Source of the DNA: Tethya wilhelma
Lineage: Eukaryota; Porifera; Demospongiae; Tethyida; Tethyidae
Assembly: GCA_964030475.1 (NCBI GenBank)
Contig: CAXIPT010000002.1
Span: 15,876,860-15,940,859 of the forward strand
Direction: 5' to 3'
Length of the DNA: 64,000 nucleotides
Part shown: positions 35,503 to 46,581 of the stretch, piece after piece
Numbering within the stretch: position 1 is the first letter of the stretch
Layout: each line of letters starts with the position of its first letter
Made by a program: the position numbers and the translations under genes
The notes under the pieces: generated by a model
Database searches by the model: none
What the model saw: only the letters and a program-made list of their open reading frames with translations
What the model was told of the DNA's origin: nothing

Positions 35503-35956
35503 TCAGGAAATGGTTTCAATCTCTATGCATACAATCATAATATAATGCTCTAGCTCTATATCCAAAAATTTCAAATTTAATGGTATACATAATTATAATT
35601 TTATTAATAAATTATTATAATCTTGACTGCAGGTAAATATTAAGGCAAAAAAGTTACAATAATATGCTTTACTTTGACTAGCTATATACATAGAAATTCT
35701 ACTCACTATAAATAACTCCACAAAACCACTTATACACAAAGTTACACATAGACATGGGTCAGTGTACATGTAGAGCAACACAGTGAACACCAAAAGTTGT
35801 GATGAGTACAAATAAAACAGCTAGTGGGACAAAACCTGATTCTTTACATAATACAGAGTGCTATAATACATGCAGTTGTACACAAAACTATTCTTAGAAA
35901 CTCATGGGGATATAAACACAGATGGGGATGTGAACATAAAAACATAGTCTTTGTAG

Positions 35957-38900
35957 TTAATGCTTTTTCTGTAGCCTCGAAGATCGTCGAACTGGCTCAG
36001 GAGCTGGCTGACTCTTCTTGGTTGCAGCACGAGTCGACCTCTTCTCCACCACAGCTTCAACAGCAGTCTCTTCTTTCCTCGTCCCTCTAGCTCTCTTTGC
36101 TGGTTTGACCATCTCCTCAATCATCTCTTCTTCGGGAGCATTTCTCTTCCTGCGACTAGCTCGAGTGCTGCGGGCTGACTCTGGTGCTGGTTTGGGCAAC
36201 TCCTTCACCATCTCACTCTCAGGGGCACTCTTCTTGCTGTTTGCTCTAGTGCTCCTGGTGGAACGTGTGCTGACACTTTCTGAGGAAGAAGAGTCATCAG
36301 TGACTGATTGCATCTTCTTTGCACGGGAACGAGTTGCATGAACGACTGGAACAGCTTGCTCTTCAACTGAGGTAGTTGTGACTTCACTCTTGACAACTTT
36401 CCTGCTACGTATTGACCTGGTCTTTGAGGCTTCAACCTGCTCGTGGACAGGGGGTTCCTTCTTGACAGAAGATTGAGTGGCTCTCTTAGGCTTAGCTGTT
36501 TCGGCTTCAGGCACAGTGAGTGATTTAGCTGTCGAGGTGGATCTGGTGACTCGTGTGTGGGTAGTAGTGGTAGTGGTGGTGGTCCTTGTTTTACGTTGTC
36601 GTAGTGTCATCCTAGTAGGCCTGTCTACTTTGGGATGCTCAGCTCCAAGGTTGAAGAGGATGACATCATTAGTGCCCTTGAGACGGGATGACATGGGCTC
36701 TCTCCTGGCCGGTCCCACTTGCTTCTTAGCAGTGAAGGCAAGTGGGGAGGCAAACTGTACATTACTCGAGCCATCAAAAAGCTTCTTTTCAAACATATCA
36801 CTTGGATCGGCTGAAAATTTGGATTTTGGTGTGTGAAAGAGACCCTTGATCCCTGAGAGGTTCACCTCTGGGGACTGGCCTGGCTTGACGAATGGTTTGA
36901 AGTTGTAAGGAGAAGGAGAGGCAACAGTGACCATGCGTCGCTTCTTGGTAGGAGGAAGAGCGATGGGTGTCTCATTCACAGCAACCGTCTCATCTCTTGC
37001 TCGCTTGGAGGGCTTGTACACCGCGATGTGGCGAAGCTGGTGCTTCTTCTCAAGCTCAGCCTTGAGATCACCTGGTAGGGATTTCTTTGTTTGTCTCAGC
37101 TTCTTGCCAGCCTTGATTTCACTACGAAGAGGAGTAGGAAGGGTTGGCTTTGTCTTACGAAGTGCAGGCGCTGACTCGATCTCGGCAATCAAACTAGCAG
37201 GCAGTGATTGCTTGGTAGCTCTGAGTTTAGGTCCCATCTTGATGGCTTCTCTGAGAGGTGTGGGCAATGTCTTTTTGGTCTTGCGCAAGAGAGGTTTAGC
37301 CTGTATTGCCATGCGTAGTGGAGTGGGGATCGATCGCTTGGTCTTTCGAAGTCCAGGTTTGGACCGTATGGCTTGTTTCAGCGGGGTGGGCATTGATCTC
37401 TTGGTACTCCTCAATTTAGGGCGAGCTTCAATCTCTTGGCGGACAGGTGTTGGTATGGAGAGTTTAGTCTTCCTGAGTTTCGGTCTGTCTTGGATCTCTT
37501 TCCTAAGTGGTGTAGGCATGGACTTCTTTGTTTTACGTAGCGCTGGTTTGGCTTTGATGCCTTCCTTTAGTGGAGTTGGTAGAGATTTTTTGGTCTTGCG
37601 CAGTGCCGGTTTGTTCAGGATTCCCTCTTTCACTGGTGTAGGAAGGCTACGTTTGGTCTTCCTGAGTGCAGGTCTGCTCTCTATCTGTTTGCGGAGTGGA
37701 GTTGGAGCTGATCTCCTGGTCTTTCTGAGTACAGGATGGCTACTAATGCTCTTACGAAGTGGAGTGGGGAGTGCCCTTCTTGTCTTCCTCAAGGTTGGCT
37801 TACCCTCTATCTCTTTTCGAAGTGGTGTTGCTAACTTCTTCTTAGTGGCTTTCAGAGAAGGTTTACCCTCGATCTCCTTACGAAGTGGTGTAGCCATCTT
37901 TTTCTTGGTGGCTTTCAGAGAAGGCTTACCCTCGATCTCCTTACGAAGTGGTGTAGCCATCTTTTTCTTGGTGGCTTTCAGAGAAGGCTTACCCTCAATC
38001 TCCTTACGAAGTGGTGTAGCCATCTTTTTCTTGGTGGTCTTTAGAGAAGGCATACTCTCAATCTCCCTACGAAGTGGAGTGGCTAGCTTTTTCTTTGTGG
38101 CCTTCAAAGTTGGCCTGCTCTGGATGTCCTTACGCAGTGGAGTAGCCAGTTTCTTCTTGGTTGCTTTAAGGGCAGGTTTGCTTTGGATATCCTTACGAAG
38201 AGGTGTTGCTAACTTCTTTTTCGTGGCTCTAAGAGTAGGCTTGCTTAAGATCTGTTGTCGTAGAGGAGTAGCCAGCTTCTTCTTTGTAGCCTTCAAGACA
38301 GGCTTGCCCTGGATCTCCTTGCGAAGTGGTGTAGGTAGGCTCTGTTTGTTCTCATACAACACTATTGACTCTTCCTCCTCGTCCAAAGACAAGAAGCTGT
38401 CTTCAAATCCAAGCATCGTGTCTTCCTCGTACGATTCCTCCTCGCTGGTGCTGTCATCATCGGAATCACTCTCTTCAAACCCAGTCATTGAGTACTCGTA
38501 TTCATCATCAGAAGTGTCGCTATCCTCCTCTTGGATCGATGGGATCATGGTGACACCAGCAGGCAGGGAGCGTCTCACACCAATGGGTGTATTGCCAGGT
38601 TTTATTGGCGTGACCGGTGGAAGTCGTTTGTCAAAATACTCGGGAGAAAGAATTGGACCAAAGGTAACGCTCTTGCGTGTCCTCTTACGAGGAGGCTCAC
38701 TGGGAGTGGACATGTCGACCACCATCACAGATGCATTGCTCTCTACAAAGGCTCTCTTTCGTGGTGAAGGTGAGATCTTCTCTTCGTCCACCTCTGGGAT
38801 GGACATCAGTGAGGATTTGCGCGACGACTTTCTTACGTTGGAAGCGGGAGCCTTATCGCTAGACTTTCGCCTTGGAGATTTCGTACGGGGAGAGGGAGTT

Positions 38901-39978
38901 GTACAGTCTTCATTCTCCTCAGGTATGGACATCAGGGAGGATTTCCTAGATGCCCCTGAGGTGCGTCTTGATGAATTGACAGAGGGAATGGGAGTTGGAA
39001 CTTTCTCGGAAGACTTGACCTTAGAGGGTGGTGTCTTCAATGGCTGCAATAAGGAGGGAAAATATTAATAACACCTCTTTAGCACTCACATTATTACTCA
39101 GGGGTGCATGTCTAACAGTATTGCAACAGAAAAGATTGTCTACTAGTCTTACTTTTATTGGTGTTGGTGTCCTCTTGATTGGAGTAGGTTTTTTAGCACT
39201 ACCCTTCTTTGCTGACTGGGGGGTTTTAGAGTTTTCTTTTTCCATGTTCTTTGGAGACTTTTTTGGAGTTTTTGGGCTTTTGAGTGCAACCTACACAATT
39301 TATATCATAACAAGTATTATTATTATCATCAGCTGAAAGATCAAACATCATTTCATGTAGGCTAGCCATACCTTCTCAGTCCCATTGTGCTCTTGTAGCG
39401 GGCTAAACACGCCATCAGCATACTGAAAACGAAAAGAGCAGGTTCCAAGACCAAGGACGGCATTAGGAGGGATCAATGTCTCCTCAAGAACGGCTTGCCC
39501 ATTCAGCAGTGCCGGGGAGTTAGCTACAAGGCTTGTTAGAAACACCTGTGCAATATTAATAGTGGGCGTGGCTAATTAAATTGCAAGTAGCTAATTTGAT
39601 AAGTCTGTTTATATAAAATAAATTATGGCACACTCATATACAACAGGTATAAAAATACAGATATAGGTACCTTTCCATTCTTTTCTACTTTCAGCTTAGC
39701 GTGCCTATCAGATACACTTGGAAGTTGTACTCGAAAATCGCAATCGGCGTTCCTGTGCACATAAAAATTATCTAAATCATATTTTTTATAAAATTAGACC
39801 TAACTTTAACATAAAGGTTATCAGTAACAGTTTTATTGACAAACATTTAAATCTTAGCAACGAAATGCAAAGTGTAGTACCTTCCTAACACCAACACCGA
39901 GTTCTTGGTCAGTGGATATGATGTCCCATCGCCGCCGTTTCGCTTGATATGAATTAGATTGCAACAATCATGAGCCAT
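35957..39978 (-). CDS. MKI67: Ki-67-like FHA/RVxF chromosome-surface protein with Cdk-site repeat array
   Basis: Ki-67 coats mitotic chromosomes and recruits protein phosphatase 1. There are five exons: about 39978-39890, 39752-39673, 39545-39370, about 39290-39155, and the large last exon 39044-35957; about 1,190 residues in all. The N-terminus is an FHA domain (LIHIKRNGGDGTSYPL, LGR-NADCDFRVQLPSVSDRHAKL, LLNGQAV). Next come two RKSSLMSIPE units, then KRTRKSVTFGPILSPEYFD with LPPVTPIKPGNTP, the PP1-binding RVxF-type module shared by Ki-67 and RepoMan. An acidic stretch follows, then 21 repeats of 21 residues. After these lies NLSGIKGLFHTPKSKF, resembling the Ki-67 repeat core. A basic RSTRA-rich tail ends in RRSSRLQKKH. 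The start is Met 39978; an in-frame Met at 40029 is less likely. It lies head-to-head with CLINT1. Confidence 0.82.
37030..38342 (-). repeat. 21 tandem 63-bp coding repeats in the Ki-67-like gene
   Basis: The unit reads roughly L-P/A-TPLRKEI-x3-P-x-L-K/R-x-TKKK. Nineteen of the 21 units contain T-P-L/V-K/R, the full Cdk consensus. Three consecutive units (about 37855-38043) are identical in protein and nearly so in DNA, which indicates recent expansion. The repeats also create a long artefactual open frame on the opposite strand. Confidence 0.93.
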
Positions 39979-40055
39979 TGCTGATCTTTCACGTAAACTT
40001 TTTCTTTGAACGACTAAAAAAGATCTCACTTTTACAACACAAAGCGCACAAAAAA

Positions 40056-40089
40056 TTCAAATGGCTGAGGTGACTTATAATCGTCCAAT
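40056..40089 (-). promoter_or_regulatory. CCAAT box and CHR-like element upstream of the Ki-67-like gene
   Basis: In the orientation of the Ki-67-like gene, a CCAAT-type box (complement of CCAAT at 40085-40089) is followed 23 bp later by TTTGAA (complement of 40056-40061). Both lie about 80-110 bp upstream of the start codon. NF-Y sites next to a CHR (TTTGAA) are typical of late cell-cycle promoters bound by MuvB/DREAM. A CACGTG E-box lies near 40121. This is motif-based inference. Confidence 0.4.
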
Positions 40090-40259
40090 CAGATTTGAGC
40101 TTTTGTAAACTACGTTTGGTCACGTGCCATTTAGTAGACTAAAATGGCGATTGTTCTCTGCTGAGTACTACTCCTGGTCTAAAAAAGCTCTGCTATTGTG
40201 AAGGTTTGCAGTATAGCGTTCTTGAATTAATTCTGGGAGCTCACAGAAGGAAATTCACC

Positions 40260-43200
40260 ATGCATAAGATTGTGGATAAGATGTAAGTTTTGTTTTATCT
40301 GCCCGTTTACCAGCTTGGCGGGCATTTATGCTTGCGCATGGGGCGTTTTGTTTGGAAACTCAGACTATGCCTGTATTCTTGGCTGTGTATTCTGTCTAGT
40401 GTTTTTCTGTTGTATATGAAACCTCACCCGTTCAGAAGACACCTTAGGCTTAGACTTGTAATTGCATAATTTTGGTACATCATGTACACAGCTTGTGAGA
40501 TGTTCTCACACACACATATTATACAGCCTTTCTTCCCATGTCCACTTTCACACACACGTCTCTCAATAGGACCAATGTGGTCATGAACTACTCTGATGTT
40601 GAAGCAAAAGTGCGTGAAGCTACCAATGATGACACATGGGGTCCTCACGGTACATTGATGGGGGAGATAGCAAAGTACACATTCACCTATGAGCACTATC
40701 CTGAGGTGATGTCCATGCTCTGGAAGAGAATGTTTGAGGCAAAGAAAAACTGGCGAAGAACGTACAAGGTGAGTTAACTGCCATTGTTTACAAAGCTATT
40801 GGGTGTTGTTTGCTTGTCCTTAGCAAATGTTTTTGACATTCTATTAGCTATCGTTTATAATGTAAATTTTTCTTGCCATTGATCACTATACCATTGTGTG
40901 TACGTAGACTTTCATCTTGAAGTCTTGTCTATAACTTTATTTGTGATGGCTCTGCTATCTCTCAGGCTCTTCTGCTCCTCCACTACCTGATCAGGAATGG
41001 TTCTGAGAGGGTGGTGACAAGTGCTAGGGAACACATCTACGATATGAAGCCTCTAGAGGAGTACACCTTCAGAGAGGAAGGTGGCAAAGATCAAGGCATC
41101 AATGAAATGGACCAACCACGGTGGTCATCATTCTACTTCCACTTCCTCCCTCATTGTACCAGCTAAGTTCATTCTCTGTTCACATACACATACACACATG
41201 TATACCCACAGTACGTCAGAAGGCCAAAGAGATTGTTAGTTTCCTCCAGGATGATGACAGACTGAGAGAGGCAAGGAAGGTGGCCAAACAAACGAGGGAC
41301 AAATATATTGGCTATTCTGCTTCCGAGGCTTCCAATAAATACAGTAAGTGCTGCATTTGTACAGATGTGTACGTACCCTATCATCAAAATCTTCATTACT
41401 GACTCCCTCTCAGGTGATCGCTATGACCAAGAGCCTCGCTCCCGGTCTCACTTCAGTAGTAGTGGTGGCAGTGGTGGTGTTAGCACCTATTACGATGAGG
41501 ACCCCAGAGGACCGGTTGAGAGCCACAGTGATAGCACCACAAAGCCCTTCAGTGATTACAAGGATGAAGATGACACACAAACTGAACGGTACGTGATCAT
41601 ACTTATAATAATTCTAGCCCCTTAGAAAGTAGTCGAATAGATAATCAATGAAAGTTGACACTGATATTTTTATTCATACTGTGAGACTCAGAATTCTAGA
41701 TGTCACCTATACCTCCAACATAGTGAACACCCCTCTCACATTAGTAACGATGCATACCATAGGTCGGGAAATTTTCCCATTTCAACCTATTGGTAAAGAA
41801 CACCATACTTTTTAAATTTCAAAAATTCCCCACTTATGGTATAGTAGACTTACTCACACTCACCCACTTGCTTGTGCACACACACCCACAGTCCCAAAAC
41901 CCCTCCACCCCCTATCAGTAGCGTCACTACCGAGTCACGACCCTCCCCTAGCCCTAACAAGAAGACAGGTGGACAACCATCCAAGCTAGTTGACCTCGGA
42001 GCTGCTGCTAACTATGCCAATCAGGCCTCCAGCCAGCAGCAGAGATCATCACAACAGACCAGTGGTGGTGGAGACCCCTTCTTAGAGATGTTTGGTGGTA
42101 GTCAACAGCAACAGCAAACAACTACACAAGGTACAGTCATATATAGTTTCAGTATGCCTCTGAATGTTGGAATATGTTGGTCCATTGATAGGGATGTGTG
42201 CTAGTTGGGAGGTAGCAAAATAAAGATGTTAAATTGAGTACACTCCCAAAGAGTAACTCTCTCAGCCCTCACATCCTCAGACTATAGCCTGTCTGTCCCC
42301 AATGTCTGGTGTGTGATTCCCCATACCATGGGGTATGCTGGGAATGTGTATAGCCTTGTTGTCTATATGCATGACACTCATACTTGTCATTAATGTGTGT
42401 TATCATGCATATATACCTACCACACATTAAAGGTAGTACAGGTGGATTTGCTGATTTTAACTCTGCATTTAGTTCTCAGCAACCAGAAGAAAGCACTGCT
42501 GCTGGATTAGGTAAGGTGTACTTCTTATTATCATGACCATTACCCATTCAACTTCTGACCATTTAACTGTGCCGTATAGCGGGAAATTTTCGTGGGGGGA
42601 AATTTTTGCGAATTTCGCGGTTTGGCAGCTTTCCGCGAAAATTTTCCCCCATGAAATTTGTAAGGTATGTGGTCGTCACGTATAGTTGAGACGCAATCCA
42701 CGAAAATTTTCCCCGCGAATTTCTATTCAAGACGAAAACGCAAAAATTTTCCCCCACGAAAATTTCCCGCTATACGGTATTCTATACATAAGGATAAGTA
42801 CATATGCTAATACTGGTTGAGGGTATGATAGGACTGTGATATTCCCACGGTTTTGTCTGATCCTGTTAGGTTCCCCTGGTTTTGGTGACTTCACTGGCTT
42901 TCAATCCGGTGGCCCAGTTGCTACTTCAGTTCCTTCTCAGCAACCTTCATTACTGGGTGCACCAGTGCAGCAACCTCAACAACAACAACAACAACAACAG
43001 CAGCAAGCTTCTTTTGCTGATTTTGGAGCATTTTCTTCTGGACAGGTATAATAAATTACGACCATTTCACAAAACATGCATAAACATGCTCTTGTTATTT
43101 TTATGTACATCTCAAATGACTAGTTGATTCCTTGTATTTTCAGTCCAATACTGGGATGTCTGGTGGTGGCTCTCTCTTACAACCTACTGGTGGTTCTATG

Positions 43201-44028
43201 TTCCCTCCTCAGTCTGCTGCTGCTGGTGGTGGAGGCTCTCTACTACAGCCACAACCAGCCTCTGGTGGCTCTCTCCTGCAACCACAGTTAGCTAGTGGTG
43301 GGCCTATGTTACAACCCCAGACAACAGCTCAACCATCAAAGCCATCTTCTAGTGAAAAGGTAATTTACTCACCAGTTCTGCAAGTGCTGTATGTGTGATC
43401 ATCCAGAAAATTTTATTCAAGATGTTTAGCGCTATCAAGAGTGTATTAAGCACTCTTGGCGCTATTGATATGCATGTTGCTTTTTTTTTCTTTGTAGAAA
43501 CCACAAAACAAGTCTAGTTTTTGGTCTTCCTCGGGTGTTAACATTGACATTGACAACCTGATGTCCCCTCCCAAGACCAAGGCCACCTCAGGCTCCACAG
43601 GTCCCTCCATGAACCAACTCGCTCAGACCAGTTCAGCCGGCACAACATCCTCCACCTCCTTTGCTTCTGGACCAAACTGCAACGTCAACACATCCTCTCT
43701 AATGGGTGCCCCTCAGCAGCCAGGCTACACCATGCCAGCCGGAATGGGAACAGGCTTTGGACAGACACCAAACATGGGCATGCAGGCTCCTGGAATGAGG
43801 ATGGGCCCTGGTGGTATGGGAATGGGACCTGGAGTCATGGGATACGGCGGTCAACCTCCCATGTCCATGAGCGGTGGTATGGGCTATGGCAGAGGAGCAC
43901 CACCAGGTGGGATGATGTACGGAGGGGGAGGAGGACCTGGCTTTGGCCAGATGGGCTATGGAGGAGCAGGCATGATGAGCAACCCTGGCATGGGCATGCA
44001 ACAGCAGCAGCAGCAGAGACCTTTCTAG
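40260..44028 (+). CDS. CLINT1: Clathrin interactor 1 / epsinR, ENTH-domain adaptor
   Basis: EpsinR binds phosphoinositides, clathrin and AP-1/GGA at the trans-Golgi and endosomes. The first coding exon is only 23 nt (MHKIVDKM, 40260-40282) and joins at 40571 to TNVVMNYSDVEAKVREATND. The ENTH domain continues with WGPHGTLMGEIAKYTF, KKNWRRTYK-ALLLLHYLIRNG, SERVVTSAREHIYDMKPLEE and GKDQGIN-VRQKAKEIVSFLQDDDRLR, all near-identical to the vertebrate protein. The C-terminal half is disordered. It includes PSKLVDLGAAANYANQ, the acidic-phenylalanine motifs GFADFNSAF, GFGDFTGF and FADFGAF (likely AP-1/GGA ear ligands), polyglutamine runs, GVNIDIDNLM (human equivalent VNISLDNLL), and a Gly/Met-rich end with a Gln run. 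About nine exons are present. A 210-bp inverted-repeat element lies in one intron (42570). Confidence 0.9.
42570..42779. mobile_element. 210-bp inverted-repeat element, ACCGTATAGC family (copy 2)
   Basis: It starts TGCCGTATAGCGGGAAATTT and ends AAATTTCCCGCTATACGGTA, with long near-perfect inverted arms that extend inward through CCCCCACGAAAATTT. It lies in a CLINT1 intron and has exactly the length of the copy at 16039. Confidence 0.8.
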
Positions 44029-44395
44029 ATAATACGCAGTACCGTGTTTATTGTTATGTGAAAACAAAATCTTTCTTGTTACGATATAATTATATTTAAA
44101 TGTTTGTGTTGTATTTTTTAAAGGATTCTTTTCAATTGTTATGTAAGTGTTTACAGTTGCTACAGTACTAACTTCATCACTTTGTTATTAACCACTTGAT
44201 TGTCTAATTGAGAATGGGCGGGGAAAGCAATGCATCTGTCTCTCTTGTGGTGTGTCCTGGGTGCTCAATGACAGCCTGTGAGGAGATCCGAGACTGCCTG
44301 GCTCACTAGTGACTACGTACGGTACCTGACGTGCAAGTAGGCCGAGTACTCGAGTGTTATAGCCACGTGCCATAAATAACATCTACCTGGTCTTC
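44029..44395. other. Spacer between CLINT1 and ERI1
   Basis: 367 bp holding the CLINT1 3' UTR and the ERI1 promoter. A CACGTG E-box lies at about 44364, some 30 bp upstream of the ERI1 start. Nothing else was recognised. Confidence 0.5.
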
Positions 44396-45804
44396 ATGGC
44401 TTCATTGCAAGTGGAAGGTGATAATGATGTGGCTGATGAGAACATAGATGGTTCAGGCAGTGGGCAGTGGAGCATGGCTGCCTCCAGAGAGCACTCATTG
44501 TACAAGAGGCTGTCTAGAATTGGTGGAGAGGTGAATGCAATGGCTTTGGTTGAAGTCAGGAAAAAACTCAAGTCACTTGAGCTAAATTCAAGGTAGGCAT
44601 AATTTCCAAATAAAGCACACATAACATGTTGCTATGACAATAAACATGTATGAGCTTTTCTATTGTATGCATACATGCCAATCGACATTGATCACAGGGG
44701 TAGAGAAGAAGTGCTGCGAAAGCGTCTCAAGCAGCATGTGAGGAGAGAACTGATCTATTCTGACCCAATGCCACCATCTGAACTCACCTCTCAGAGTGAC
44801 ACTAACCCCTACCGACTAGACTACCTTTGTGTCATTGATTTTGAGGCTACTTGTGAGGAGCAAAACCCTGCCGACTATATTCACGAGATTATTGAGTTTC
44901 CAGTACTGATGCTCAACATCAAAACACTTCAGATTGTAAGCTACACATGCACCTAGGAATAATAATTATTTGTACTTTGGTTATCAAACGTCCTCTTGGT
45001 ACATTATCTTCAGGATGCTGAGTTTCACTGTCACTGTCGACCATTGCTCAATAACAAATTGAGTGAATTCTGCAAGAGACTAACTGGAATTAGTCAGGTA
45101 ATTAATTATAGGACATCATGATGTGCTTGACTATTAAAATTGATTATAATTCTGTTCATGTTAGGATCAAGTAGAAGAAGCAAATACATTTTCTGATGTG
45201 TTTGCAGAATTCACTCAATGGATGGAAGAGAAGCGGTTGGGGACAGACTACAAATTTGCTTTAGTCACTGACAGGTACGATATTATGGCAACAGATTATA
45301 GCAAGTGCAATTGTGTGCCTTGTGAAGTCTCATACCCACCTCTCTCTCTATGGATAAAGAGCGAGAGAGGATCCTGGTTGCGAGGCTACACTATGCCTTC
45401 TGGCATAGTAGGATCTTTCATTATTAAGAACATATTTTACACACGCACATACACACAGTCCTTGGGACATCAAAGAATGCCTGTTTCCCCAGTGTGTCTT
45501 TGCCAGAGTGCCTTTCCCCAAGTATGCTACCAAGTGGATTGACATGAGAAAGCTGTTTGGAAGCTTCTATCAACTGAGGAGTGGCAACCTCTCCAAGATG
45601 CTGGAGAGCCTTGGGCTTCGGTTTGAAGGCAGAGAGCACTGTGGTCTTGACGATGCAAGGAACATTGCTAGAGTTATGGAACAATTGATCAGGGATGGAT
45701 GTGTGCTCAAGTACAATCGATTCATCCCTGACGATGTCCTCTCTAGCTTTGGGTTCAGCACTAGTGGAGGGGGAGGCCGTGGGAGGGCCAGGAAGAAGAG
45801 ATAA
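44396..45804 (+). CDS. ERI1: ERI1 3'-5' exoribonuclease (DEDDh), spliced
   Basis: ERI1 trims histone mRNA stem-loops and 5.8S rRNA 3' ends and degrades siRNAs. There are five to six exons from Met 44396. A SAP-like motif spans residues about 42-80 (MALVEVRKKLKSLELNSR-GREEVLRKRLKQHV), as in animal ERI1. The nuclease domain shows VIDFEATCEEQNPADYIHEI (Asp and Glu of motif I), LSEFCKRLTGISQDQVEEA, ALVTDSPWDIKECLFPQC (motif II Asp, reconstituted across the intron 45275-45459), and GLRFEGREHCGLDDARNIA (motif III His and Asp). All four acidic residues and the His are present, so catalysis is expected. The C-terminus is Gly/Arg/Lys-rich (GGGGRGRARKKR). The total is about 340 residues, close to the human 349. 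Confidence 0.9.
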
Positions 45805-46581
45805 CCATGTACACTCAATCACTACTTGCTCTGTTGAAGACAAGTATGTGTCTATGTGATGTGTATTGTACATTTGTGTCTGCATTCATGTAATTGTCAT
45901 GTGTTGTCTACACTGTCACTCCATTTGTAAATGTATCACTCTTTAAGTGAATGATTACAATTAATGACCTCATACCTATTTTTAGTAGCTTGTAATTAAG
46001 GAATGGCCCCTTTATTCTTCCATATACGGTGACTAGACAAGGTTTATAATTATATCGGCAGTTGTTGTATGAGATATGAGAACTAAGTTGAATTGATTCG
46101 AAGTACAGTAACCTATGTGTGGTATCACACTGAACTATATGTAGTGTGAGTATATATTCATAGAACAACTTACTCTAGAAAATTGAATTCATAGGTTAGG
46201 GATAATAAGAGCTTCTGTGAATCAGTGCTGTTACATAATTCATTAGCTTATGTTCTGAGAACATCTATACTTGAAGCCATAAAATCTGTTCTGAGTTCAA
46301 ATTTTAATCAGTTGCTGAGTTTGAAGTCTAGCTGGAGTTGTGAGCTGCAATAAAAGATAATCTGGTCAAGGTTCTGAGCTGTTCTCCCTATTGACAACCC
46401 TTGCTAAGGAATGAAAGAATGTAAGGAGATGCAGTGGGAATTGAGTACATTGTAATTTAGTGAACTTCCTTTGTAATGTTTTTGTAGTGATGGTAGGTAG
46501 TATATATCTCAGCCACTATCATTATAATAATACAATATTATTTTCATTTCAGAACTCACTGTTTACAACAAGACAGTAAAG
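45805..46581. other. Spacer between ERI1 and HELZ2
   Basis: 777 bp without coding. The AG at about 46552 (ATTTTCATTTCAG) just before the HELZ2 start looks like a splice acceptor, so HELZ2 probably has an upstream untranslated exon here. Confidence 0.5.

Noticed and set aside
36927..39068. 713-residue open frame on the plus strand opposite the Ki-67-like gene
   Set aside because: It is the mirror of a 63-bp in-frame repeat array. The minus-strand frame has FHA exons, an RVxF module and proper splice sites, while the plus frame is a low-complexity Leu/Ser/Gly-rich translation.
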